Origin: Loxodes magnus
Taxonomy: Eukaryota; Ciliophora; Karyorelictea; Loxodida; Loxodidae
DNA length: 64,000 nt
Direction of reading: 5' to 3'
Assembly: GCA_946699065.1 (NCBI GenBank)
Contig: CAMPDV010000878.1
Location: 62,001 to 126,000 of the forward strand
Shown here: positions 37,794 to 50,430 of the stretch, one piece after another
Layout: every line of letters starts with the position of its first letter
Position numbering within the stretch: position 1 is the first letter of the stretch
Program-made: the position numbers and the translations under genes
The notes under the pieces: generated by a model
Databases searched by the model: none
What the model saw: the letters and a program-made list of their open reading frames with translations, nothing else
Told to the model about the DNA's origin: nothing

Positions 37794-39393
37794 TTTAATT
37801 ATATTTTTCTTAAGAAACGATATTAAATAATTATGACTACGTTGAATATAACTTTTAAATTTTGAAAATAAGCAGGTATTAAATCCCCTAAAGCTAATAA
37901 AAAGATGTTCTTTCCATACATTTTATAAATTTGTAATTCCTCTTAATTTTATGATTCATTTAGATAATTTTACTACCACTTAATTTTATTTGGTTATATT
38001 TTAAGTACTTAATAAAAAACACTATTAAAAAATATAATCTAAAGCGTTAATACTCTTAAAATTTATCTATGTTAAAAATAATTAGACTTAAATGTATCTC
38101 ATTTAAAAATAGCAGAATAATTATAAGGATAAGTTTTCCTAACAAATTTGGTTATATTATATTTAACTTAATATAAGACTCAAAAATACATATTTGAAAC
38201 AGTGTTTGAACTAGCAGCAGAAATTTAGCTAAATAATGATCTGATAGCTTTTTAACTAACATCAAGTTTAATTAATAAATTCCTAAACATAATAAAAGCA
38301 AAAAATTAGAGTGAAAATTCATAATAATAATGCATTGTTTTTATTTAAAAATAATTCATATTAGAATTAAAAAATGCTATATCTATAATTAAGATATAAA
38401 TCTAGTTATTTTCATAATTTAAATTATTTATTTATTTTTATTTTAAGGGACAAATTTTAATTGATTATTTAATGTTTTGACTATATATAAAAACCCTCAT
38501 ATTCTATTTAATAATTGATATATAGATCTTTATTCATATATTTTATAGTGAATATTAGCAAACTTTTAGCAAAGTTGACTCACTTTTTAATTTCAAATGT
38601 ATATGGTCTCTAGAATTTTCTAACTGATGTGAATCTAGTATTATAAATCTGAAAATATTAGATATCTCCTTTTTAAACAAATCTTTATCTTTAGTGTAGA
38701 TAAGCATTTTAAGAATAAAAATAAAATCAAAAGAAAAAACAATTCTATTTAAAATCTTAATTATTTTTTATTTAGGGAGATAACCTTTGCTAGAACTAAA
38801 GCAAAATTTTAGAAAAAATAGTTAAAACAAAATAAAAAGATTAAATAAATTTAATAAATCTTAAGCAAAGCTTAGTCTATTTATTATATAAGTATAATTT
38901 GCTTATATTCTACACTGAAGCATTTCTTTAGAAATAAATTAAATTTTTATCACTATATTAAAAAATTCTTTGAGTATATTTACTAAATGTAAAATTAATA
39001 TAAAGATATGCTAGTGGCTAGTATATTTATGTTTAGTGCTTTTATTATTATTCATATACAATTTATTTAAAGATTAAGATGATGAGATTAAGTAGCTTCA
39101 TTTAATATTTGCAGTAGTCTAATTTATAATTCTTTTAATTAAAAATAAACTTACTAAGCTTTTATCCTTTTATTTCCAGAGAATAATAGTAATATATTCT
39201 TAATTTCAAATATCTAGATAATAATTATTTTTAAATTTTAAGATTGTATAAATAAAGCTAAAGTAATAATTTAAGCATTATATAAAATTAGATATAATAA
39301 ATTTTAAATAGAAATTATATTCTTAATTTATTCTTAAATCATTTTAGGAGAAATAAATCTAAATAACTAATATAAACCAAAAATAAAGAAATT
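37794..39393. other. AT-rich end of unit A
   Basis: About 1.6 kb of AT-rich sequence from the 248-codon gene to the unit junction. In units B and C the last part of it becomes the 5' flank of the zinc-finger gene and so may serve as its new promoter. No motif recognised. Confidence 0.4.
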
Positions 39394-41397
39394 ATGCTAT
39401 AGTTAAGTTAGTTTAGGTATTAAATTTCCGAAAAAGTAGGACTTCCTTTAAGTATAGTTAACTAAATACTTTTAGAATCACAGCAACTTTAAAAAGAAGA
39501 AAATTAGATCACAGAATAAAAAAATAATAAAATATTAGAACTTAAAAATATTAATACTATACAATAAAATAATTAAGAAGCAAATTATCTTCAATAACTA
39601 ACTACAAAAGACCAGGAGAAGGAAGTTTAAAAAATATAAGAAGATATTTTTTAGTGCTTCGAAGAATTTTTAAAAGTAGAATAAAAATAAGAAAGCACAT
39701 ATAGTAATAAAAAAAGACCAAGAAAAGAAATATAGTAGAAAGCAATAATTTTACCAGAAAAAGTAAAGCTAAATATAATTTCTAATTTAGATCAACAACA
39801 ACAGCAAATTTAAAATGCAACCTAAAATTAAGAAAATGATTCATCTCAAATAATTTAAAGCTAAGAATAAATTTAATTATCAAATAAAGAAATAATTCAC
39901 TTAACTAAAAGTGGAGTCGTAACTAAAGAGCCTGAAAATAAAGAATTATTTGCCTGTATATATTGCAAATAAATCTTTAACGATGAAGTCTTACTTTCAA
40001 AACATTTCATAGATCGCCACGCTCAAGAAAAGTTAGATAATCTTTTCTGTCCCTTATGCAAAGATCTCCCGTTTGAAAATGTTTCTTCATATAACACTCA
40101 TTTAGATCAGCATAAAAAGCAAGGATAAAGTATAAAATACACTCTATAACAAATAAAATAATTTTAGCTTCCTTAAGCTTAAATACCCTCTTAAATAAAT
40201 TAAGTAGAAAAAAGTTTAAATACACAAAATAACATGAATCAAGAGATGAAAGGAGAAACAATAAAAGAATAAGACAAGAATCGAAATGGAGAAAAATCAA
40301 GCGATGAATCTACTCTTCATGTATTAATTAGAAAATACTAATGTGTAGAGTGTGAGAAAAATTTTCCAGAAGAAGAGTAATTTATTTTACATAAAAAAAT
40401 ACACGAAAAGAAAAATTTAAACTACAAGCTTAGAACAACCAAAACTTATTAAGAGTTAGAAAGAGAAAACACTACGGTAAAATATGGCACCATCATTTAC
40501 AATAAGGACGACATTGCGGTCTATAAATGTAAAGAGTGTGAAATTTTATTTAAAACAAATTTGAAATTACAAACTCATTTCGAAAAGGAACATCCAAACT
40601 CCTAATTTAATAATATAAGATGCTCAGTTTGTAAAGGGTAATTTATTGGGAGAAAGAATTTACTTAGACATTTAACTGGACATTCGTTTAAAGAATAGAA
40701 AAAGTTAGAAATAATAAACTTAGAAGAGGAAGATTAAGCAATAAAGAAAAATAAATTAACATCTACTAATAATTCACAAGAAATTAATTACCTCTAAGAA
40801 TAAATAAAAAATTATATTTAAGATAAAAAGTAGGAAGATAAAAAAGAAGAAAAAGTAGAAAATATCAAAATAAATGCCCCACAAACTATTGAAATTGAAG
40901 AAGAAGAAAATAAGAAACAAGGAAGCAAAAAATAATATAAAGATAGCGAAGACTTAAATTAAGATGAAGAAAAGGTTAAGAACTACATATCATATGAAGT
41001 AGAAAAATAACAAATAGTTAATATTTAAGAAAAAAGAGAATTAAAAGAAGTAGTTTTCAAATAAAGTTATTAAAGTTTACCTAAAGAAATAAACTAGCAA
41101 GAAATAGGATTTTAGAAGTTCAGGAAAGTAATTGATTTAACTTAAAATAAGGAAAGAGTGCCAATTTAATTTAACTAAATAAGATAGATTAATTTTTAAC
41201 GATAGCCCAATAGATCATATGTTCCATTATAAAATAATAGATAAATGTTTTAGCCAAGTCTATAGCCGAGTTTTTAGCCTAATTTTTAGTAAAATTTGCA
41301 TCCAAGTTATATAAATTAATATCAATATAATTAAAATTAGCCAAGGTATTAGCATCAGAATATGTATTATCCCTATTACATGCCTCATTATCACTGA
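39394..41397 (+). CDS. C2H2 zinc-finger protein, 5'-truncated, unit B
   Basis: The tandem junction at 39414 removed the first 61 codons of the unit A gene, including codon 18 (TGA). The sequence just left of the junction supplies an in-frame ATG at 39394, giving MLQLSQFRYQISEKVGL and then the normal protein: 667 codons to TGA at 41395-41397 with no internal TGA. All five C2H2 fingers, the acidic helix and the Gln/Pro/Tyr tail are intact. A 9 bp in-frame deletion and several substitutions separate it from unit A. Whether the new ATG is used is inference. Confidence 0.75.
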
Positions 41398-43929
41398 AAA
41401 ATTATTTTTTGTTTTATTTAATTAAGTTTTAGATAATTTCTTTAAACAATTTTAGATTAATTAAATAAAAAGCCTTAAACTCAAAATTATTATAAATAAA
41501 TTTTAATAATTTCTGGAATATTTGTTGCAAATCCTGAGAAATTAAAATATACAAATTTTTAAATACTTTGACTGATTTTTATTATAGCTTCTAAAATTAA
41601 AATTATATAAAGATTGTTATTAATAGTTTTTGAACTTAATCATTTATAAATGTTTTTATTTTAAATGACTGCTAATTAATAAAAATTATAAAATCGAATT
41701 TTATACTTAAATGTTTTAATTATTATATGTGACTAAATTAGATTTTGGACACATAATTATAAAATAAAATATTCATCTAAAATTGTAATTTTAGAATCTT
41801 TTTTGGCTCAATAAATTAAATTTATACTCTAATCATTTAGATCTATAAACATTTTTTTATGAGTAATTTTGATTCAATAGAAAGACTTAAAAAAACTAAA
41901 AAATAAAAGAGAAAAGAGAAAATTTTTATTATGACTCTAAAGAAAATTTTTTCTAAAAATATTTCTTTACAAAGAATATTAACTAGTTATTTTGAAAATT
42001 TTTAAATCATTTAAAATAAGATAAATTTTAAAATAAAAATCCTAGAAAATATTTAGAAATTTTTAATGTAATAAAATAGAAAAAAAATTTTGCGCAACTT
42101 TCAAATTTGATTTTTTTAATTATTTCTTGGTAAATATAATAATTAAAAAAAATTGTTAACAAATTTTTATATTTATTATTTAAATTTGATAAATATTCTT
42201 TTTTATAAAATAATTTCCATTTTCTCATCTATAAAACTTAAGCAACCAAGATAAAGTTTTTACATAAGTCGATAATTTAAATTTTGTTCTCTTTTTTAGT
42301 TAAAAATTTTAATTTTATTCTTTTAATAATTAAAAATAAAGTAGATATAAGTTTTGGAATTTATGTGCGAAAAAATAAAATATTTAATAGATTTAAAAGT
42401 TTTAATTTAATTTAAAATAATACCTTGCAAAATGATAATATCGTAAATTTATATAGCTCTTTCTCTAAAGTTTTTATTTAGGTTTTTTTATTAATAAATT
42501 TTTATTGAAAATTGAGATTTTTATACTTAAAATTTAAAAATATTGTAATATTTTATGCTGATAAACTTTCGCTATTATGTAGATGAAAAATAATTATCTT
42601 CATTAATCAAAAAAAAGAACATGATATATTTGATTTTCTTACTAAAATGAAATGAGTAATAGAGTTATTTTATGATCTAGAAAATAATATTAGACAATGT
42701 ATTTATAATGTTAAAAATTAAATAAATAATTACTAAAAATCTAATATTTTAAAAAAGTTTGCTCTGATTTAATTTTGTTTTTGAAATTAATTTTGTTTTA
42801 TCAACTTTCAAATTAAGAAAATACTTTTCAATAAAAATAAAGTTGATAACTAAAATATTATTAAGAAAAGATTATGATAATAAAATAAAGCAGACTTTAT
42901 AATTAAAGAATTAAATTTATATTTAATGAAAAAGATATTTAATAATATTTAAGAAAGCTATACCATATAAAAAACGCAATAAAAGAGGATACATAAAATC
43001 AAGTATTAGATTTTATTTTGCCTGGTATAATTTGCTTAAGTAAAAAATTTTATTTATTAGATATTTTAAAAGAATTAAGAACTGAATTCTTAATACTTCT
43101 AATATAAACTATCTTAGATTAAAACTTTACTCTTCTAATTAATTTTATAATTCTTTGTCTAAATTTATTTATTTTTAATCCTTCATTTAAAGGCAAACTA
43201 AAACAATAAGAGTTTCTAGATTTTTGTTAATGAAATGTAAATTAATATTAGTTATTAATATTAAAAGGGAACTATTAAATTAGTTAATAAATTTAGGTTA
43301 GTTTAATAAAGGCTTTTCTGATTATAAAGGATTAGATACTTTTAATAATTAATTATATGAAATATTTAATAAATATAATATTAAATATAAGGAAAACTTT
43401 ATAAATTATTATTATTATTTATGTCTAATTTTAGATATTTTTAGTAATGGAACTTAATGAGTAATTATGCTTAATGTAATATGCTAATTATGCTTAAATT
43501 AATTTTATTTTCTTAAAACACTCAGTCATTCTACTTGCTCTAATTCTTCTTGTAAAGGTTGTTTAAAAATTATTAAATTTAAGATTCTTGATAATTCTAA
43601 TTCTCATAAGTCTAATCATATCAAATTTATTTTTCTGTCCCTTTTCCTGAAGTATATTATTATTACCAAATTATTAAAATAAGTCTCTGTAGTAAAGGCA
43701 AAAATGTGTTCAAATTCGTTTCAATCTTGGTCACATAAACAAGTTGCCCTTAATAAATATCAAAATGATGCTAAACAAATTAAGTTTAGAAATTATAAGA
43801 TTAAGTTTTTAGTTTATAAATGAAATAATTAATAAATAATAATAAAGCTTAAAACTTAAGATTCCTTTTAATATATTTTTATAATTTCCCTGTAAACTAT
43901 TTATTAGAGGTTTAAGTATTATTTTAATC
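41398..43929. other. AT-rich 3' flank of zinc-finger gene, unit B
   Basis: Counterpart of 23887-26414. It includes the segment shared with the inverted arms. Between about 41880 and 42360 this copy carries variants absent from both A and C. A 66-codon minus-strand frame here recurs only because the DNA is duplicated and is not annotated. Confidence 0.5.
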
Positions 43930-44001
43930 AGCGGGGTAGCGCAGTGGAAGCGCGCTGGGCCCATAACCCAGAGGTCGGTAGATCGAAACTACTCCTCGCT
44001 A
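43930..44001 (+). tRNA. Initiator tRNA-Met (CAT), unit B
   Basis: Identical in sequence to the gene at 26415, including A1-U72, C33 and A54/A60, followed by TTTT. It is carried by the tandem duplication. Confidence 0.95.
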
Positions 44002-44909
44002 TTTTGTTTCTCTTAAAATATTTAAAAAGCTAGTTTAAATATTATCATATATCTTGCTTTATAAAATTTAATTTAAATAGCTTTCAAAAATTTATCTCTT
44101 TTATTATTTAGAAATTTTATGTTTATCCTAATTAATAAAATATAATACATTTTCTTTAAAATTAAGAGAAAACTTTTATAAATTCTCTTAATTGTAATAC
44201 AATATACAGCATTTCTTTTAAAAACATTATTGTATAGTGAAAAATATAATAAATGCTAAGAAATTGATGAATTAATTTAAAATAAAGATTTATTCTATAA
44301 AAATAAAATAATTAGTCTTTTCATTATCTAGCTATTAAGCTTTTTAAAATTATTCAATACTAAAAATTTTTTTTATTCATTAGATTTAGTTATTTTAGGT
44401 TTATTAAGCTTCAAATAATATTAAAATGCATATCCTTCTTTTAATTATCTAATTAACAACTTTCAGATTATAAAATCTAACTTATATCATTGAAGTATAC
44501 ATATTAATAAAAATATCTAAGCATTTGATAATAAGTCTACTAATTAATTCAACAATTACTAAAAATATTTAAGGGAATATTAAAATTAAAAATTGAATAA
44601 AATAATAATTTATAAATATAAAGTTTACAGCTATACAATTATCTAAATTAAACTTAATCAAATAAAATATTTTTATTTTATTATAAAGTCATCGAACTTA
44701 GGTTATACCCTTTATTTTTACATTTCTTTATTTATTTAATTTAATTTTTTGTACTAATTTAGAAACAATAAAATTATAGGAAATATTATAATGTGGGATC
44801 TTCGTAAAAAATGAAAAAAAGTGAAGATGAAAATTTGTCATGGTAATTTATTATATCTGCTATTTTTTGATTCAATAAATATAAAAAAATGACATCTAAG
44901 AAATAGCAG
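44002..44909. other. AT-rich spacer, unit B
   Basis: Counterpart of 26487-27394 with a few small indels. No gene seen. Confidence 0.4.
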
Positions 44910-45133
44910 ACCATCATCGCCTTAATGAGTTGTTACATGCTCTTCTATCCAGAAAGATTAAATTCCGGGACCTGTAGAACGGACTCAACTATATCCTCAG
45001 TTTCACGTTCGAGGTTGGTTTCCTTGCAGCGCAATGTAATTTTCTGTTGCTTTTTGGCCTCCTCGTAATTAAGCTGCGTTTTAAACTTCTTGCTTCCTTG
45101 GAACCGCAAAGAATTCCTTCCTGAAGTCTGTCA
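44910..45133 (-). pseudogene. Gag-like fragment, unit B
   Basis: Counterpart of 27395-27618. Relative to A and C it has silent changes CGC to CGT, GAA to GAG and CTC to CTA plus one Asn-to-Asp change in the homologous frame, while the LSGQKSMQQLIK motif is kept. Confidence 0.5.
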
Positions 45134-45249
45134 TTTTTTTTAATTTTTTTTATTACTTTTCTTAAAGAAATATTTATTCGTTCATTTAATTAATCATTAA
45201 TCATTAAAATAACTATTCGCCTTCCGGATTAATTAAAGTTTTAAATGTA

Positions 45250-45693
45250 TCAAATTTCTGTTCCTGCATGTTCGTTCCTTGCTTGCTCTTCTTCCTTGAC
45301 TTCTCTCTTTTGAATAATCTGAGTTGAGAATTTGTTTTCCAGATTTTCCCATTTCCCGATGGGAAGAATTCCTTCGCTCACTACTTCAGTTGCTATTAGT
45401 TAACGTTTCTCCAGATATTCATTCTTATTTTTTCTATTGGGGACATTTTCGCCATAAATGTCAAGTGCTGTTGCAAATATAGCATCTTTTTCTTGCTCTA
45501 GGAAATGTCTTTCTTGTTTCTCTATTTCAATTGGAGTTCCTAAAGAAGGCTTCTACAGGTTTTCTTTTATTAATTTGAGTCTTGAATCTAATTTTACTCA
45601 GTTTTTCTCGTCTTGCTCTTGTATTATTCAAATATCAATCTCTAAGTTTGCAATTTACTCATAAACTCCGACTTTAGCTCTTCGGTCTACCAT
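45250..45693 (-). CDS. Coil-rich unknown protein, unit B
   Basis: ATG at 45693, 147 codons, ending at TGA 45252-45250 if that codon is a stop. The two internal TGA codons of unit A are present. Compared with A there are replacements (Ala to Val, Asn to Ser, Cys to Arg) around the VANEGILPIGKW motif. It shows the same helical, charged composition; function unknown. Confidence 0.5.
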
Positions 45694-46124
45694 TTGGACT
45701 TCATATCATTCATTTAATTATATTTATTAAAAATACATAACTTAAAATAAAATTATTTTTTAGTAACTAAGTGAATCTAAATATGTTCTTTAGTTTAAAA
45801 AACAATAATGATAATTAAATTAAATAATGTTCGCCTTTCAGCTTAATGAAATAATTTTTATGATATCACTCTCATTCTGAAACTCTTAGGTCTTCATTAT
45901 TGTTTGATTTGATTTTTTTAGTTTAGTTTCTCTTCTTCTTGTATCTTTGTTCATTCTAAAAATAATTATTTTAAGTCTTCTTTATTCAAATATTACTAAT
46001 GGATTTATTTTTCCCTCAATCATTCTTAAAATTAAGTTATTTGTTAATGTTACAATAATGAGAATAAATAATTTTTAATGCATATAAGACAAGATAGATA
46101 AGTCAATTAACGTGATAACTGCCT

Positions 46125-46914
46125 TCAATAGGCTGACCACGGTTGATTAAAATATTATTGGTAGTCATCCCCATATTCTTGAATTTCTTCGTCAGGATCA
46201 ATTTCTTCTATTACATACATTCCGGTGGAGACTTAGACCTTCTTTACCACTGGAATCTTGTTTCAATCTCAGTCTTTGCCGAATATAAGCCTGGTTCTTC
46301 TCTCCTAAGCATTAACAATGTCTTCCAGAAGCTGATCTCCATTGTAAAATTTCTAAATATTTTTCCATTTGCAGTGCAGTAAAGTTTAGTCATTTTGTTC
46401 TAAATTTTTTAGTTTTCTAATTTTTATTTAAATTGGAATTTTCTACCGTTTTTATATAAATATCCTATGTTAAAACATTAGAAACATCTTGAATTGCAGT
46501 TTTTTGTATCGTGTCCTGATTTTCCACATTTTTTGCATTAAAATTTTTTTTCCAATTAGAAAAAACCTGGAATACTGATATTCCACAATCATAGAATCAT
46601 TATGAATGAAAAGAAGTTATTACTAATTGTTTTTCCTATTATTTTATTTTAGTTTAAACTGCGTTTTTTCCAGTTCTACGTTAAGTTGAGATTTGAGGCT
46701 TTTTTCTTAATTCCGTTTTAAGTCATTGAATTTCACTTTATAATTATTGAACAGTAAAAGTCAAAGATCCAATCCGTTATTACAGGCCAAGTAATATCTG
46801 TTACATCTTTTTACTTTCCATTTCTAGGGAATATATTTCAATGAGAGATCTTATTAGTAGATTTTCTGCTAATTTTTTAATGATGATTCCTTAGGAGCCA
46901 TTATTTCATATAAT
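46125..46914 (-). pseudogene. Gag-like gene with CCHC knuckle, unit B
   Basis: Counterpart of 28615-29405. The CKKCGKSGHDTKNC knuckle is kept. A 1-nt deletion in the T-run near 46450 shifts the frame just after the degenerate second knuckle, so the acidic C terminus is out of phase. In that C-terminal frame three third-position differences from unit A occur together: AGA/AGG, GTA/GTG and TGG/TGA (46263-46265). Confidence 0.5.
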
Positions 46915-47116
46915 ATTAATCTATGCATAAACATTTCCAAATTACTTAAATTATTTTTCTATTAACCATTTATAAAAAATAAAGCATTACTAAAATAAAT
47001 GTAGTATATTAAATTTAATAATGTTTGATGTTAAAGTTATTTAATAGTCATAAATAATTTTAATTTTTTAATGATATAAAGCTTTAAATATTGCTATAAA
47101 CAAATTTAAATTAGTA

Positions 47117-49174
47117 TCATAACATTAAATAACGATTGATAGTTAAAGTGTTTTAAAGCTTCTATCTACATAGAGGACAAAAACTCAAACTCTATATACA
47201 TATTTCACATATCAAATGACGTGGATCACCATGTAAAGCAACTTTCTAAATTTATGAGAAAGATGTAAAACAAATAGGACATCCTGCCTCATCTTCCATT
47301 TGCTGCTATATTCTTTCTTTTTCTTGGTTGAAGATTCCTACTATTTAAATAGCTTTTTCTGAAGGAATATACTCAATTTCCTCTTGCATTTCCTCTATTT
47401 CTTCCTGCTTTTCTTCACTTTCTTCTACATACTTTTGCTGTATATCCTGACTTGTTCTTATAGTTTATCCTAATTACATTGCTACAAGACTTGCTTACTT
47501 TCTACCTGATTTTCTTCCATTTCCCCAATTCATTTCGTAACTGCTAAGCTTAGGAAGTATTTCCTTGAAAGCCTCATATACTGCACTATCTTAAAAAGCT
47601 GTTCTTGCAATTATAAGTAAAGTAGATTTTACTCCTAAAGGTGGTGAAGGTTTTTCTTCTTTACAACCATCTAATATCTCTTAGAGAGCTCGAGCACTTT
47701 CTTCAGTTCCATCCTTTGCTAGACCGAAAATAATAATTTTCCATTCTTTGCTATTTTAAGGTGTATGAATTTGATTTGAAAAGGGAGATCTTAAGGTTTG
47801 ATAAACATTTTACATTGATTTAGTTTGCTATACTTTTTCCTATTCAGTTTATTGAACACTAAGAACATTTTAAATATTTTAGTGTATTCTCTAATCTAAA
47901 AGAGGTGTAGGAGCATTTGGTTATACTAAACTAAGCATCAGCTCTCCTGTTAAAACTGCACGTCTATTAAGTTTACTAGCTCCTAGAATAAATTCTGCAA
48001 CTCCTGCATCACTTAAGGAGTTTTTTACACTTGGACAGATGGCTAAACATAGAGTAGTAATTCCCTTCAAATCTTTACAATTTTCCCTTACTAAAGATAA
48101 ATTCTTCTTTGTAGTATATAAGCTAGGTATTCCTCCAGGTCTCTAAAATACTGTTCTGAAACAATCCAATACAAAGCTTCAACTTCTTAGCGTATTTTGC
48201 ACTGAACTTCCTGCCTTTTTGTGTAAATATTCAATCAGTTAGTCTCTTTCAAATATGCTTTTCATTTCAAGACTTGGAATATTTCTAGCAGTTCTTTCCC
48301 AAATCATTCTTAGGATTTAGTCAGATAATCCATCAACTGTTATGTCATGAGTAAAAAATAAACCATAGACAAAACACCATAAGTTGGTTATTTAAGAACG
48401 TTTTACTATTTCAGAATCTCCCATGTTATAAAGCATGAAGTAATAGTCACTAGGATGAAGAGAGTTTATATAATCTCTATACTTTATAGCTGCTTCAAGA
48501 GAGCTATCTCTCTTCGTCATCAGTTCTTCCAATAGCTATATTCCTTACAATTTCTACTAAAAGCTTAGTAAGTCAGGTACTTTCACGGATTATTCTCTTA
48601 GAATTATTTATACAGTGTTTATCATAGCCCATATATAGGTTAAATATTTGTCTTCTCCTGATTTATAATAAGCCATTAAAGTACCATGAATACATGCTAG
48701 GTAAGACTAAACCATTTCAAGAGCATATATTTTTTATTTCCCCTCTGATCTTAATAATCTATTCTATGCATCAGGCTCTAGATGTACGAAAGATGATATT
48801 AATCAGTTTTCGTTCTCTGGAAGTTTCTCCCTCCAAAATGCATTATCTATTATTCTGCAAGGTAATAATCCAAAACCCCTCGCTAATTTACATGCTTCAT
48901 CCAGACCCATTATTTCTTCTACAATACAAACAGGTACAGTTCCCGTTTGTAATGATACATCTGTATCTGGTAATTAAAAAACGAAGACCAGGTACTCATC
49001 AGCTTCAGTTTTAGCATCATGGGTTTTAAAGGTATCATTAAGTATTTAAAATCCTACATTTGATCTCAATCAATTTTATCTCTCTGCAGCCCACTACGTT
49101 GGAGATGCTATTTAATAATTAGTTATTGGAGCTTTGCTGGCTGCCTATCTCCTATAATTTGGATATTGTGACAT
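47117..49174 (-). CDS. 685-codon protein with C-terminal RING finger, unit B
   Basis: Same frame, length and three internal TGA codons (49072-49070, 48805-48803, 48181-48179) as the unit A gene at 29608-31665; I saw no difference between the two over the frame. Near identity over 2 kb where flanking regions differ more could reflect recent conversion or selection. Domain content as for unit A: helical body, acidic coil and RING-like CPIC...CPLC finger. Confidence 0.7.
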
Positions 49175-49788
49175 AATAAAAAAGGATTTATAGTTTACTT
49201 TAATAGTTGACTATAATAGTTTCTGATAGAAGTTTAAACAAATATGAATAGATCCTACATATGTTACTATAAACCATATTATGAGCTACTATATTCTGAT
49301 ATAAGAAACTCTATGAATTTCTAAACTATGATCTTAAATAATTTATAATAAAAACTTATGAAAAACTTGTATCTATAGCAAAATATTCCTTTAATTGTAG
49401 ATAAAGAACTTCTTATATTCTTTATAGTGCTTTTTTAAACTGGCATTATTTTACTAAGTTTTAAAGAGATTATGATATACTGCTTTTGAATAAATGTATC
49501 TTTACTTTTGATTACTTCTTCATAATTATCTTTAAGCTTTTTATTTTATACATTTAGTTCTTTACTTTATAAGTATTATTCAAATGATTCTTATGCAGAA
49601 AATAGTAGTTTTTGGTATAAAGAAAGCAAATTTAAATACTTTAATATTTAGTATTTTAGCTTATAATTTAGTAACAATTAGCAAAATGGCTATTTTATTA
49701 TGATGCTTTTATATAGATTAACAAACTTTAATCAGGAATTACAATCAATACACTACCTTAAATCTTTATTACCAAAACCAATTCTAGA
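49175..49788. other. AT-rich divergent intergenic region, unit B
   Basis: Counterpart of 31666-32279. Nothing further seen. Confidence 0.4.
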
Positions 49789-50430
49789 ACTTATGCACAC
49801 CTCGCTACAGAAGACCAAACTTACTCTCATAATCTTCCCAGTTTACTAAAATCAAAACAACATGAAAACTAGAGTTACCAACATCCTAGAGAAACTACCT
49901 AATCCGCTCCAAAAAGATTGTCCATCAAATCAAGAGAAATATAAAAAGAGGTTAAAAATATAATGAACTATGAAGTCTCCACTAAAACGCATAAGCTATG
50001 ATTAACTGATAAAAGTGCTCCTAGACCTCGAGGAAAAAGTTTAAGAGTTGAAGAAAGACAATAATAGACTGATGAAAAAACTTGAAATAGAATCGAGAGT
50101 CATAGGAGATCTTATTCTCAAATATTTCACAAGAATAACCAACTCTAGAACCAGAAGTAACTGAGCAATAAGATAGAAAAAGAAAATTCAAAAAGATTGC
50201 AGTGTTAAATGGATCTAAATAAGGGAGTGATCTAATATTAATCGAAGGAGAAAAAACTCAAGATTTTAAATTAAACGACAAGCTAAAAAATGCTATTATT
50301 GAAACTCTGCATCTGTGAAAAAGGTGCTAGAAATTTTACGACTTTAAATAAGAGTAATATCAGTAATTAAAGGCCAAATATCCAAAAATATGTTAGAAAT
50401 GGTTTATCTATTATATCTAATTATAATTAC
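49789..50430 (+). pseudogene. Decayed Gag-like gene, unit B
   Basis: Counterpart of 32280-32920, with the knuckle-region TGA at 50316-50318. Differences from A in the last frame include silent AGC/AGT and AAA/AAG and mild replacements (Leu/Val, Ile/Leu, Asn/Asp), consistent with past selection on that frame. Confidence 0.55.

Larger units (their letters stand above)
21894..39413 (+). repeat. 17.5 kb tandem unit A
   Basis: First of three head-to-tail copies. It starts at TAGGTATTAAATTTCC inside the zinc-finger gene and ends at ...AAGTTAGTT before the same word recurs at 39414. Corresponding features recur about 17,510-17,520 bp later (for example the tRNA at 26415 and 43930). Differences from B and C are scattered substitutions and short indels, so these are diverged biological copies. 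Confidence 0.9.

Noticed and set aside
42028-42228. 66-codon minus-strand frame repeated near 59521 and, inverted, near 4022
   Set aside because: AT-rich, Lys/Asn/Phe composition, and its recurrence is fully explained by the duplicated 3' flank; the unit A copy is interrupted by a small indel.
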